From assembly GCF_018596315.1 (NCBI RefSeq), contig NZ_JAHEAG010000008.1:124001-188000 (forward strand): DNA of 64,000 nucleotides. The letters run 5' to 3'. Shown in pieces: positions 17,674 through 25,850 of the stretch (its first letter is position 1; each line of letters begins with the position of its first letter). The DNA is from Bradyrhizobium sp. SRL28 (GTDB lineage: Bacteria > Pseudomonadota > Alphaproteobacteria > Rhizobiales > Xanthobacteraceae). Both the position numbers and the translations under genes were made by a program. The notes under the pieces were generated by a model. That model was not told the origin of the DNA and searched no databases. It saw nothing but the letters and a program-made list of their open reading frames with translations.

Positions 17674-17762
17674 GTAGGGTGGGCAAAGCGCAGCGTGCCC
17701 ACCAACGGTATCGCCGTTGAGCGATGGTGGGCACGGCGCCAGCGCGCCTTTGCCCACCCTAC
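17674..17762. repeat. Long imperfect palindrome (REP-like) downstream of aapP
   Basis: The outer arms GTAGGGTGGGCAAAG and CTTTGCCCACCCTAC are exact reverse complements, and an inner pair (GTGCCCACCA / TGGTGGGCAC) nests inside them. It begins 6 bases after the aapP stop. Such GC-rich palindromes are widespread in Bradyrhizobium-type intergenic regions and may act as transcription end points. Confidence 0.8.
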
Positions 17763-17790
17763 GAAGCTGCGGCACTGATCAGGTAATGAC

Positions 17791-17874
17791 GTAGCCCGGA
17801 TGGAGCGCAGCGCAATCCGGGAATCCCGGACGCGGCACCAGCCCCCGGATTTCGCTGCGCTCCATCCGGGCTAC
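17791..17874. repeat. Second long palindrome, different family, between aapP and cysK
   Basis: GTAGCCCGGATGGAGCGCAG and CTGCGCTCCATCCGGGCTAC are a 20-bp perfect inverted pair closing an 84-bp element, with further pairing inside (CGCAATCCGGG / CCCGGATTTCG, imperfect). It lies 9 bases from the cysK stop and 29 bases from the previous palindrome but shares no sequence with it. Confidence 0.8.
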
Positions 17875-17883
17875 GGAATCCCC

Positions 17884-18924
17884 TCACACCTTCTCGAACG
17901 GGACCTCGATCTTGGTGCGCTTTTCCAGCCATGCCGGCACCGGCAGGTTCTTCGAGCGCATGAACGCCGGATTGAACAGTTTTGACTGATAACGGTTGCC
18001 GGAGTCGGCGAGGATGGTGACGATGGTCTTGCCCGGCCCGAGCTGCTTCGCAAGCTGGATCGCACCCGCGATGTTGACGCCGGTCGAGCCGCCGAGGCAC
18101 AGGCCTTCCTGCTCGAGCAGCTCATAGATCACCGTTACGGCTTCCTCGTCCGAAATCAGGAAAGCATCGTCAACCTTGGCCGTCTCGATCACGGGCGTGA
18201 CGCGGCCTAGTCCGATGCCCTCGGTGATCGAGTCGCCCGGCGTCGATTTGGCGGTGCCGTGCTTGAACAGCTCGTACATCGCAAAGCCATGCGGATCGGC
18301 GCAGGCGTTGACGATGCCCGGGTGCTTCTCCTTCAGGTAGCGGCTGGTGCCGGCCAGCGTGCCGCCGGTGCCGACCGAGCAAATAAAACCGTCGATCTTG
18401 CCGCCGGTCTGCTCCCAGATCTCTGGTCCGGTGGACTCGTAATGCGCCTTGGCGTTGTCGAGGTTGTTCCACTGGTCGGCGAACAAGACGCCATTCGGCT
18501 CGGTCTTGCGAAGCTGGGCGGCCAGCCGCCGCCCGACATGCTGATAGTTGTTGGGATTGGAAAAGGGCAGCTGCGGTACCTCGACCAGCTCGGCGCCGCA
18601 CAGCCGCAACATGTCCTTCTTTTCCTGGCTCTGCGTTTCCGGGATCAGGATCAGCGTGCGGTAGCCGCGGGCGTTCGCGACGACGGCGAGCCCGATGCCG
18701 GTATTGCCCGCAGTCGATTCCACCACCAGGCCGCCGGGCTTGAGCTCGCCCCGCTTCTCGGCCTCCAGGATCATCCACTTGCCCGCGCGGTCCTTGACCG
18801 ACTGGCCGGGATTCATGAATTCGGCCTTGCCGAGAATGGTGCAGCCGGTCAGCTCAGATGCGCGCTTGAGCTTGATGAGGGGCGTGTTGCCGATCGCTTC
18901 GATAACGTCTTTGTTGTAGGCCAT
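17884..18924 (-). CDS. cysK: Cysteine synthase A (O-acetylserine sulfhydrylase)
   Basis: A 346-residue PLP enzyme of the beta-family. AIGNTPLIKLKRASEL opens it, PGQSVKDRAG holds the PLP lysine K44, ESTAGNTGIGLAVVA is the substrate-binding loop and GTGGTLAGTSRYLKE binds the cofactor phosphate. It makes L-cysteine from O-acetylserine and sulfide. It is somewhat longer than the classic E. coli CysK because of a C-terminal extension ending LEKRTKIEVPFEKV, and the SVKDRA and STAGNTG variants place it in a subgroup also found in other rhizobia. It points toward aapP, and metC lies on the other side of the transporter, so sulfur amino-acid genes flank it. Confidence 0.9.
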   Translation of the reverse strand: MAYNKDVIEAIGNTPLIKLKRASELTGCTILGKAEFMNPGQSVKDRAGKWMILEAEKRGELKPGGLVVESTAGNTGIGLAVVANARGYRTLILIPETQSQEKKDMLRLCGAELVEVPQLPFSNPNNYQHVGRRLAAQLRKTEPNGVLFADQWNNLDNAKAHYESTGPEIWEQTGGKIDGFICSVGTGGTLAGTSRYLKEKHPGIVNACADPHGFAMYELFKHGTAKSTPGDSITEGIGLGRVTPVIETAKVDDAFLISDEEAVTVIYELLEQEGLCLGGSTGVNIAGAIQLAKQLGPGKTIVTILADSGNRYQSKLFNPAFMRSKNLPVPAWLEKRTKIEVPFEKV

Positions 18925-19013
18925 GTTTTGAAATTGCCGGTTTGTTTGCCCAATCGTTGGGCGACCCTAAAGGACCGCCGCAGGGCATACAAGCCAGCGC
19001 TGAAACAGGGCTG

Positions 19014-20243
19014 TCAGCCCGATTTCGCAAACACCACCTGACGCACGTCGATATTTCCGGACAGGAACCCCGCCTCGCAATAGGCGAGGTAATACTCCCA
19101 CAGCCGCCGGAAGCGATCGTCGAAGCCTGACGGCGTCAGGTTGGGCCAGGCCGCGCGGAAATTGCTTCGCCAGATCGCAAGCGTCCTGGCATAATCTTGC
19201 CCGAAAATGCGCTCGCGGATGACGGGAACGCCGAAGCGCTCGCCGAGCGCTTTCAGGATCTGCGGCGAGGGCAGCATGCCGCCCGGAAAGACGTAGCGCT
19301 GGATGAAATCGACTTCGCGGCGATAGGTCTGGAACAGGCTGTCCTGGATGGTGATGGCCTGTATGCCTGCCAGCCCGCCGGGCAGCAGGCGGTCGCGCAA
19401 CTGTGAAAAATATTTCGGCCAGAATTGCTCGCCGACAGCCTCGATCATCTCGATCGAGGCGATCCGGTCATAGCGGTCGCGCTCGTCGCGATAGTCCTGC
19501 AGCCTGATCTCGACCTTGTCGCTGAGGCCGGCATCGTGAATGCGCGCCTGGGCAAAATCGCGCTGCTCCTTGCTGATGGTGAGCCCGACGACTTTGGCGC
19601 TGAACGTCTTGGCGGCGTATTCGGCAAAGCCGCCCCATCCGCAGCCGATCTCCAAAAGCTTCTGGCCCGGCCGCAGATCTATTGCCTCGGCAAGCCGGCG
19701 ATATTTGTTGTGCTGGGCTGCCGTCAGGTCGGAGGTGTCGTCCTCGAACAGCGCTGATGAATAGGTCATGCTGGGATCGAGCCACGCCGAATAGAACGCG
19801 TTGCCGATGTCGTAATGCGCATAGATGTTGCGGCGGGCCTGCCGCCGCGTGTTGCGGTTGAGCCAGTGCCGGACGACCTGGAACGTGCGCGTCAGCGGGT
19901 TGGCGACCAGCATGGTCTGCATCCAGTCCTGATTGACGCAGAACAGATAGAGGAATTGCGTGAGGTCGGGCGTGTCCCATTCGCCGCGCAGATAGGCTTC
20001 CGCAATGCCGATGTCGCCGCCGCGCAGCAGCCGCGAGGCGAAGCTGTAATCATAGATTGTCATCGCTGCGGCGGGGCCGGGACCGTTGCCGCCGAGCCGC
20101 ACAATGCGGCCGTCGGCCAAGGTCACATCGAGCGTGCCGTGTTGCAGCTTTGAACCAAAGCCCAGCGCAAGCCGGACCAGGCGGGGCAATTCCGGAAACG
20201 TCGCGTCTACGGTTTCCGATGTGACCGAAATCAGCTCGGACAT
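19014..20243 (-). CDS. Cyclopropane-fatty-acyl-phospholipid synthase-family methyltransferase
   Basis: A 409-residue protein starting MSELISVTSETV. The SAM site is LLEIGCGWGGFAEYAA and the CFA-family signatures HYDIGNAFYSAWLDPSMTYS, EMIEAVGEQFWP and YVFPGGMLPS are all present. Such enzymes methylate unsaturated acyl chains in membrane phospholipids. It is third in a minus-strand set behind an FAD oxidoreductase and a DUF1365 protein; 55 bases separate it from DUF1365. This trio recurs in proteobacteria, including loci controlled by RpoE-ChrR and loci linked to furan fatty acids, so a product other than cyclopropane lipid is possible. The start at 20243 avoids a poorly coding 35-codon extension. 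Confidence 0.9.
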   Translation of the reverse strand: MSELISVTSETVDATFPELPRLVRLALGFGSKLQHGTLDVTLADGRIVRLGGNGPGPAAAMTIYDYSFASRLLRGGDIGIAEAYLRGEWDTPDLTQFLYLFCVNQDWMQTMLVANPLTRTFQVVRHWLNRNTRRQARRNIYAHYDIGNAFYSAWLDPSMTYSSALFEDDTSDLTAAQHNKYRRLAEAIDLRPGQKLLEIGCGWGGFAEYAAKTFSAKVVGLTISKEQRDFAQARIHDAGLSDKVEIRLQDYRDERDRYDRIASIEMIEAVGEQFWPKYFSQLRDRLLPGGLAGIQAITIQDSLFQTYRREVDFIQRYVFPGGMLPSPQILKALGERFGVPVIRERIFGQDYARTLAIWRSNFRAAWPNLTPSGFDDRFRRLWEYYLAYCEAGFLSGNIDVRQVVFAKSG

Positions 20244-20298
20244 GGGCGATCCATCGAATGGCGGTTTACCCGGCCTCGCATGGTCGATCGACCCTGCT

Positions 20299-21162
20299 TC
20301 AAACCTTGGCACGGGTGGACAACGCCGGCGTAGTATAATCGTTGCCATTCCCGGTCGCCAAGCCGGTATTGAGGGCTGCGTCCTTCCGCGGCACCAGCCG
20401 AGCGCCCTTCAGCCAGAGCCGCAGCGCCTCCCAGTGGATCGCCGCTGTGATCTTGATTGTGACCAGCGGGAGGGCGAAGAACGCCCGCAGCAACTGCCTG
20501 GTGTTGAGCGCACGATGGCTGCCATTGAAAGTTGCAGCGAGCAGGGGGCCTTCGCGGTCGGTTTCCAGAATTCGCAGTTGCACACGCTCGCCCGGCGGCA
20601 GCACGCGAAAATGATAGAGCATCGCCATCTCGATGAAGGGCGAGACGTACAACAGCTTGTCCTGTTGCTGCCGCACGCCGGCGTCGCTGATTTCGCCAGA
20701 TAGCACCGGCAGGACGTAAGCATGGATGTCGCCGAAGGTGTTGCGCACTTCATAGATCAGCAGCGCCAGCTCACCATCAGCGCGGTAGCAGAAATAGACT
20801 GACAGGGGATTGAACGCGTAGCCGAGCAGGCGGGGATAGCAGAGCAGCAGCACCCGTCCGCCCGTGAGGTCGATGCCGCGCTCGGCCGCGCAATGTTGCG
20901 CGTAGGCGCGCAAGGATGATCCGTCCCGCTCGCCATGGTCGGCCTCGTGGAAGCTGTAGAGCGCCGCGCGGTTGACGCCGAACAGCGGCGACTGCCGGTC
21001 GGCGTCCGCCAGCCGGTCGAGATCGATCAAGAGGCTCATCACGCGATAGTTGAAGCGATGGCCCATCGGCTTCAGCCGCGCATGCATGACGTCGCCGACG
21101 TAAAGCGCTGCTGCCGCGGCAGGAGCGTTGGGTTTCCTTGATCTGATTGGGGGCTCGCGCAT
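20299..21162 (-). CDS. DUF1365-family protein
   Basis: A 287-residue protein with the start at ATG 21162, just 2 bases after the upstream gene's stop. DUF1365 hallmarks are LYVGDVMHARLKPMGHRFNY near the N-terminus (20 residues), then LLCYPRLLGYAFNPLSVYF and YEVRNTFGDIHAY. No catalytic function has been assigned to my knowledge. The constant neighbours (FAD amine-oxidase-like protein and CFA-like methyltransferase) imply a role in modified fatty-acid synthesis, for example handling acyl chains. A basic N-terminus (MREPPIRSRKP) and no signal peptide suggest a cytosolic or peripheral membrane location. Confidence 0.85.
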   Translation of the reverse strand: MREPPIRSRKPNAPAAAAALYVGDVMHARLKPMGHRFNYRVMSLLIDLDRLADADRQSPLFGVNRAALYSFHEADHGERDGSSLRAYAQHCAAERGIDLTGGRVLLLCYPRLLGYAFNPLSVYFCYRADGELALLIYEVRNTFGDIHAYVLPVLSGEISDAGVRQQQDKLLYVSPFIEMAMLYHFRVLPPGERVQLRILETDREGPLLAATFNGSHRALNTRQLLRAFFALPLVTIKITAAIHWEALRLWLKGARLVPRKDAALNTGLATGNGNDYTTPALSTRAKV

Positions 21163-21164
21163 GG

Positions 21165-22490
21165 CTACTCCGCAGCTTCCGCCAGTTCGGGCGGCGCTTG
21201 GCGCCATGGCGCCACCGCGCCGAGCGCTTCGGCAACCGCAAGGCCTGATCGCAATCCGTCCTCGTGGAAGCCGTATCCCGTCCATGCGCCGCAGAACCAG
21301 GTATGCCGGCGGCCCTGAATTTCGGGCAGGCGCTTCTGGGCGGCAAAGGCTCTGGCGTTATATTGCGGATGCTCGCACAGGTACCTGCCGAAGGTCAGTG
21401 CGGGGTCGGGCGTGACCGGCGGATTGAGGCTGACGAACAACGGCTTGTCGTCGTCGATGCCCTGCAGCGGGTTCATCCAGTAGGTCACCGACACATCGTT
21501 ACCGACGCTTTGATCGAGGCCCCCTTGGCGCGGCCAGCGCAGGAAATTCCACGAAGCCCAGGCGCGCCGGCGCTTCGGCATCAGCGCGGGATCGCGGTGC
21601 AGATAGATCGTGTTGGGGGAATAGCCGATCGCGCCCAGTATCGCGCGCTCGCGGTCGTCGGCATCCGACAGCATCGCCAGCGCCTGGTCGCTGTGGGAAG
21701 CAATCACGACATGATCGTAGCTGTTGGCCTTGCCGTGGCTGTCGTGGACGACGACGCCATGCGCGGTGCGCTCGATTGCCGTGACGGCGCAGCCAAGCTT
21801 GATCCGGTCGCGGAATGAAGCGGTGAGTTTTTCGACATAGTGCTGGCTGCCGCCTTTCACGCTGCGCCAGACCGGGCGGTCATATTGCAGCAGGCGATGG
21901 TTGGCGAAGAAGGCGACGAAATTTTCGGCCGGGAAGTCCAGCATCTCGCTCGATGGCGCCGACCAGATCGCCGCGCCCATCGGCGCCAGATAATCGGTCA
22001 GCAGCCGCGGCGCAAAGTGACGCGTGCGGAAATATTCGCGGAGCGTCAGCCCGGCCAGTTTTCCGGCCGCGTAATCCTCGATGCTCTGCTGGTTGAAGGT
22101 GAGGATGTCGCGCAGCATCCAGAGGTAGGAGGGCGACAGCAGGTTGCCCGGCTGCGCGAACAATCCGCATGCGGTCTCGAACCAATTGTTGCCGCCGCCC
22201 TTCCACTCGAAGCGGCCGGTATCCGCCGTCACCGCAAAACTCATGCAGCTTTCGACGGTCTCGACACCGAGATGGTCAAACAGCGCCGTCAGGTCCGGAT
22301 AGTTCAGTTCGTTGTAGACGATAAAGCCGATGTCGACCGCAAGCCGCGCGCCGTCATAGTCGATGCTGACGGTATGGCTGTGGCCGCCGGGCCTGAGTTC
22401 GCGGTCGTAGACGGTGACCTGATAATGATTCGACAAGGTCCAGGCCGCGGCATTGCCGCTGATTCCCGTCCCGACCACCGCGACCCGCAT
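21165..22490 (-). CDS. FAD-dependent oxidoreductase (amine-oxidase fold) of the CFA/DUF1365 set
   Basis: A 441-residue flavoprotein. The Rossmann motif MRVAVVGTGISGNAAAWTLS lies at the very N-terminus and the flavin/substrate-contact segment ELRPGGHSHTVSID follows, typical of the NAD(P)-binding/amine-oxidase family. The C-terminus has WFCGAWTGYGFHEDGLRSG, the second FAD-contact motif. It is the first gene of the fatty-acid modification set and is 2 bases from DUF1365. In other bacteria, proteins of this type next to a CFA-like methyltransferase act on methylated or unsaturated acyl chains; the reaction here is unknown. Confidence 0.87.
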   Translation of the reverse strand: MRVAVVGTGISGNAAAWTLSNHYQVTVYDRELRPGGHSHTVSIDYDGARLAVDIGFIVYNELNYPDLTALFDHLGVETVESCMSFAVTADTGRFEWKGGGNNWFETACGLFAQPGNLLSPSYLWMLRDILTFNQQSIEDYAAGKLAGLTLREYFRTRHFAPRLLTDYLAPMGAAIWSAPSSEMLDFPAENFVAFFANHRLLQYDRPVWRSVKGGSQHYVEKLTASFRDRIKLGCAVTAIERTAHGVVVHDSHGKANSYDHVVIASHSDQALAMLSDADDRERAILGAIGYSPNTIYLHRDPALMPKRRRAWASWNFLRWPRQGGLDQSVGNDVSVTYWMNPLQGIDDDKPLFVSLNPPVTPDPALTFGRYLCEHPQYNARAFAAQKRLPEIQGRRHTWFCGAWTGYGFHEDGLRSGLAVAEALGAVAPWRQAPPELAEAAE

Positions 22491-22894
22491 TTTTGGCCCT
22501 CCGTTGCACGCTGCGAGATACGGGGGGCTGTTCCCGGAGTTTCAGATCGGCCACAGGCACGGATTCGCTGTGCGGCGGGCGATGCGGGGACGTCAGAACA
22601 GGGGAAAAAACCCGGGAAAGCCCCATGAAATCTTCGTAAGATTTCGGCGATCCCGCGGCGTCCCGATAGAGTTCCAAACCCTATAAAATAAGGGGAAGGG
22701 AGCGCCTTTGCCGCCGGTTTTACGCGTCCAAACCGGTGATTGGTGAAGGCTGCGTGGGGCTGTCCGCGCCCGAGTCGCAAGGGTAGTATGGTGCTTCGGA
22801 TCCAACGGAAGCATCACCCCGTGAACGTAACGCAGGCCATCAGGAGAAGCGCTCGCCGTGCGCCGGGCCGGGATTTGCCCGGTGGAGAACGGGT
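22491..22894. other. Divergent gene-free interval between FAD oxidoreductase and efflux operon
   Basis: About 404 bases with no convincing ORF. It must hold the promoters of both divergent units. It contains a perfect inverted repeat at 22627-22645 (separate entry), an AT-rich patch CCCTATAAAATAAGGGG near 22680 that could be a -10 region and is itself nearly palindromic, and a small GC-rich hairpin just before the efflux start. Confidence 0.5.
22627..22645. promoter_or_regulatory. 19-bp perfect inverted repeat, candidate operator
   Basis: GAAATCTT-CGT-AAGATTTC has two exact 8-bp arms around three bases. It lies 137 bases upstream of the FAD oxidoreductase start and 250 upstream of the efflux operon start. 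The size and symmetry suit a dimeric regulator, but no regulator gene adjoins either operon. Confidence 0.45.
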
Positions 22895-24382
22895 GTGACC
22901 CAGCGAACTGCAACTGCTGCGATTGAAGGCTGGCCTGCCCTTATTCCGGCCGGCAAGCGGCTGGCGCGATCGCTGGCGGCGTTTGTCCTCGTCGCCGCTT
23001 CCTCCGGCTGCATCCTGACCAAGGATCTTCCCGACCCCGCGCTCGACATACCCGAGGGCTACAAGGCGGCGCGGCCTTCGAAGGCCGCGGACGCGCCGCC
23101 GACGCTCGACTGGTGGCGCGGGTTTCGTTCGCGGGAACTGACGGGCCTGATGGAGGAGGCGCAGACCGTCAATCTGGACATTGCGGCGGCTACCGCGCGG
23201 TTCAGGCAGGCCGATGCACAGGCGCGGATCGCGGGCGCGGCACTGCTGCCCACACTTAGCGGCAGCGGCTCGGAGAGCTATTCGCGCACCTCCGGATCGA
23301 GCGCCAGCGGTTTGAGCATTGGCGGCCGTGAGGTGGTCAACTATTCGGCCTCGCTGAGCGCCAGTTACGAGCTGGACTTCTGGGGCAAGAACCGCGACGC
23401 CGCGCAGGCGGCCGAAGAGATCGCGGTCGCCAACCGCTTCGACCGCGACGTCGTCGCGCTAACCACGCTGACGACGGTGGCCAACGCCTATTTCCAGGTG
23501 CTAACCGCTCAGGACCGGCTTCGGACCGCGCAGCAGAACATCGCCAGCGCCGAGCGCATCCTCAACGCCATCCGCGACCGCTTCAAAGCCGGGACCGGCA
23601 CCGACCTCGACGTCGCGCAGCAGGAGAGTGTGGTCGCCAACCAGCGCGCGCAGGTGCCACCGCTGAAACAGACGCTCGACCAGAACATCAACGCGCTGGC
23701 AACCCTGGTGTCGCGGCCGCCGGAATCCGTTCGCGTCAAGGGCGGGTCACTCAACCAGATCGGTTCGCCGCGGGTCACGCCTGGCCTGCCGTCGGAGTTG
23801 CTGACGCAGCGCCCTGACATCCGCCGACAGGAAGCGCAGCTTGCCACGGCGACCGCCAATGTCGGCAATGCCCGCGCGCAATTCTTTCCAAGCATCCAAT
23901 TGACCGGGCAGGGTGGCTATCAAAGCTCGGCGCTGTCCTCGCTGTTTCAGCCGCACGCCGCCTTCTTCAGCATGGTCGGCAGCCTGACCCAGCCGATCTT
24001 CGACGGCGGCAGGATCCTCGGCAATTTCGAGTTCACCAAGGCGCGGCAGGACGAGTTGCTGCAGATCTATCGCAAGACCGTGGTGCAAGCCTTTGCCGAT
24101 GTCGATAATGCCCTGTACTCGATCCGCCAGACCACGGAGAGGCTGCGGCTGCAGCGCGAAGTGGTGGCGGCATCGCGGCGGGCCTTCCAGCTTGCCGAGC
24201 AGCAGTTGCGGGCTGGAACCGCCGATATCGTAACTGTGCTAAATACGCAGACGACGTTATTCCAGGCGGAGGATTTGCTGTGGCAGGCCCAACTGGCCCG
24301 GCTGCAGGCGATCGTCAGTCTGTATCAGGCGCTGGGGGGCGGCTGGGAGCCTAGGATGGAAAGGCCGGTCGATGCTCTTTAA
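22895..24382 (+). CDS. NodT-family outer-membrane efflux lipoprotein
   Basis: A 495-residue TolC-like outer-membrane factor starting at GTG 22895 with GGAG shortly upstream. A lipobox VAASSGC (C39) marks it as a lipoprotein. The family pattern includes WWRGFRSREL near residue 69, ASYELDFWGKNRDAAQAAEE, TDLDVAQQESVVANQRAQVP and RPDIRRQEAQLATATANVG, with the internal duplication of outer-membrane efflux proteins. It would be the exit duct for the RND pumps encoded downstream; its stop overlaps the adaptor start by 11 bp. Confidence 0.93.
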   Translation: MTQRTATAAIEGWPALIPAGKRLARSLAAFVLVAASSGCILTKDLPDPALDIPEGYKAARPSKAADAPPTLDWWRGFRSRELTGLMEEAQTVNLDIAAATARFRQADAQARIAGAALLPTLSGSGSESYSRTSGSSASGLSIGGREVVNYSASLSASYELDFWGKNRDAAQAAEEIAVANRFDRDVVALTTLTTVANAYFQVLTAQDRLRTAQQNIASAERILNAIRDRFKAGTGTDLDVAQQESVVANQRAQVPPLKQTLDQNINALATLVSRPPESVRVKGGSLNQIGSPRVTPGLPSELLTQRPDIRRQEAQLATATANVGNARAQFFPSIQLTGQGGYQSSALSSLFQPHAAFFSMVGSLTQPIFDGGRILGNFEFTKARQDELLQIYRKTVVQAFADVDNALYSIRQTTERLRLQREVVAASRRAFQLAEQQLRAGTADIVTVLNTQTTLFQAEDLLWQAQLARLQAIVSLYQALGGGWEPRMERPVDAL

Positions 24383-25802
24383 GCCGGAACTAAAGGACGA
24401 CGCGAAGACGGCCGGCAAGCGCGTGGCGCGGGGCATTGGCCGCCGGATGGTGTCGCTGACGATCACGCTGTTGATCCTCGGCGGGCTCGGCTATCTCGGC
24501 TGGAACGCCTTTCAGCAGAAGCAGACCGGCCGTGGCGGGCCCGGTGCACGCCCCGACCTCCCGGTGCCGGTGCTGGCGGCTGTGCCGCGCACGCAGGATG
24601 TCCCGGTCTATCTCGACGCGGTGGGTTCGGTCCGCGCGCTGAACACGGTGACGGTGCGCGCCCAGGTCGACGGCAAACTGATCAAGGTAAATTTCGTCGA
24701 AGGCCAGGACGTCAAGCAGGGCGACGTGCTCGGCGAGATCGATCCCGTGATCTATCAGGCGCAGTACGACCAGGCGGTGGCGAAGAAGGCGCAGGATGAA
24801 GCCCTGCTTGCCAACCAGAAGCTCGATCTGGCGCGCTATCAGCAACTTGCGGCATCGAACGCCGGCTCCAAGCAACAGGCCGATACGCAGCGCGCGGTGG
24901 TGGCCCAGCAGGAGGCGCTGGTAAATGCCGACCAGGCCGCTATCGACAACGCAAAGGCGACGCTCGGCTATACCAAGATCATCGCGCCGCTGTCGGGGCG
25001 TGCCGGCCTGCGCCAGGTCGACCAGGGCAACATCATCCGCGCGGCTGACGTAACGGGTCTTGTGATCATCACCCAGTTGCAGCCGATTGCGGTGCAGTTC
25101 AGCCTGCCGCAGCAGCAGATCGTGCGGGTCAACGCCGCCGCCGGCAAGGGCGTGCTGGCGGTGGACGTGTTCGGCAATGACGGCGTGACGGTCGTCGATA
25201 CGGGTACGCTCAAGGGCATCGACAACCAGGTCGATCCGACCACAGGCACGCTGAAGCTGAAGGCCGAATTCCCCAATGCCAAGTTTCAGCTCTGGCCCGG
25301 ACAATTCGTCAATGTGCGGCTGAAGGTCGAAACGATCGAGAAGGCGATCGTGGTTCCGTCCTCGGCAGTGCAGCGCGGCCCGGCCGGCACGTTTAGCTAC
25401 GTCATCGGCCCCGACAATGTCGCGACCGCCAAAGCGGTCGTGGTGACGCAGCAGAACGAAAACGATGCCGTGATCGCGAGCGGCCTTTCCACCTCCGACC
25501 GCGTCGTGACGACAGGCTTTGCCAATCTATCCGACGGCGCCAGGGTCCTGATCGGCACCGATGACCGCGCGCCGACCGCCGACCTCGCGCCGCGCAAGCG
25601 CAGCCGCAGCCCAGATGCCAAGGGAGACTCCAAGGGTGGTCAGGGCAAGGACGGCCAAGCGAAGGAAGGTCAAGCCCGGGAAAGTCAGGGCAAGGACGGC
25701 GAGCACCGCGGCAAGCGCGAGCGCGGCGAGGGCGATCAGAAGGGACAAACCGGCCCGGCACCGGCCGAGCCATCGGGCGGCGCGGCGAAGTCGCAGCCGT
25801 GA
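24372..25802 (+). CDS. RND efflux periplasmic adaptor (MdtA-like) with charged C-terminal tail
   Basis: A 476-residue membrane-fusion protein. One N-terminal transmembrane segment (LTITLLILGGLGYLGW) is followed by the lipoyl halves (VTVRAQVDGKLIKVNFVEGQ and YTKIIAPLSGRAGLRQVDQG), an alpha hairpin and the beta-barrel (VDPTTGTLKLKAEFPN). After about residue 400 the protein becomes a low-complexity tail rich in Lys, Gly, Gln, Asp and Glu with repeated GQ/KDGQ steps, which is unusual for this family. It links the outer-membrane lipoprotein to the two RND pumps. It overlaps the upstream gene by 11 bases and lies 48 bases before the first pump gene, which has a GAGGA ribosome site. Confidence 0.92.
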   Translation: MLFKPELKDDAKTAGKRVARGIGRRMVSLTITLLILGGLGYLGWNAFQQKQTGRGGPGARPDLPVPVLAAVPRTQDVPVYLDAVGSVRALNTVTVRAQVDGKLIKVNFVEGQDVKQGDVLGEIDPVIYQAQYDQAVAKKAQDEALLANQKLDLARYQQLAASNAGSKQQADTQRAVVAQQEALVNADQAAIDNAKATLGYTKIIAPLSGRAGLRQVDQGNIIRAADVTGLVIITQLQPIAVQFSLPQQQIVRVNAAAGKGVLAVDVFGNDGVTVVDTGTLKGIDNQVDPTTGTLKLKAEFPNAKFQLWPGQFVNVRLKVETIEKAIVVPSSAVQRGPAGTFSYVIGPDNVATAKAVVVTQQNENDAVIASGLSTSDRVVTTGFANLSDGARVLIGTDDRAPTADLAPRKRSRSPDAKGDSKGGQGKDGQAKEGQARESQGKDGEHRGKRERGEGDQKGQTGPAPAEPSGGAAKSQP

Positions 25803-25850
25803 TCGATACGCCGCACGCCTATAAATGAATTCGCAAGTGAGGACGCAACC

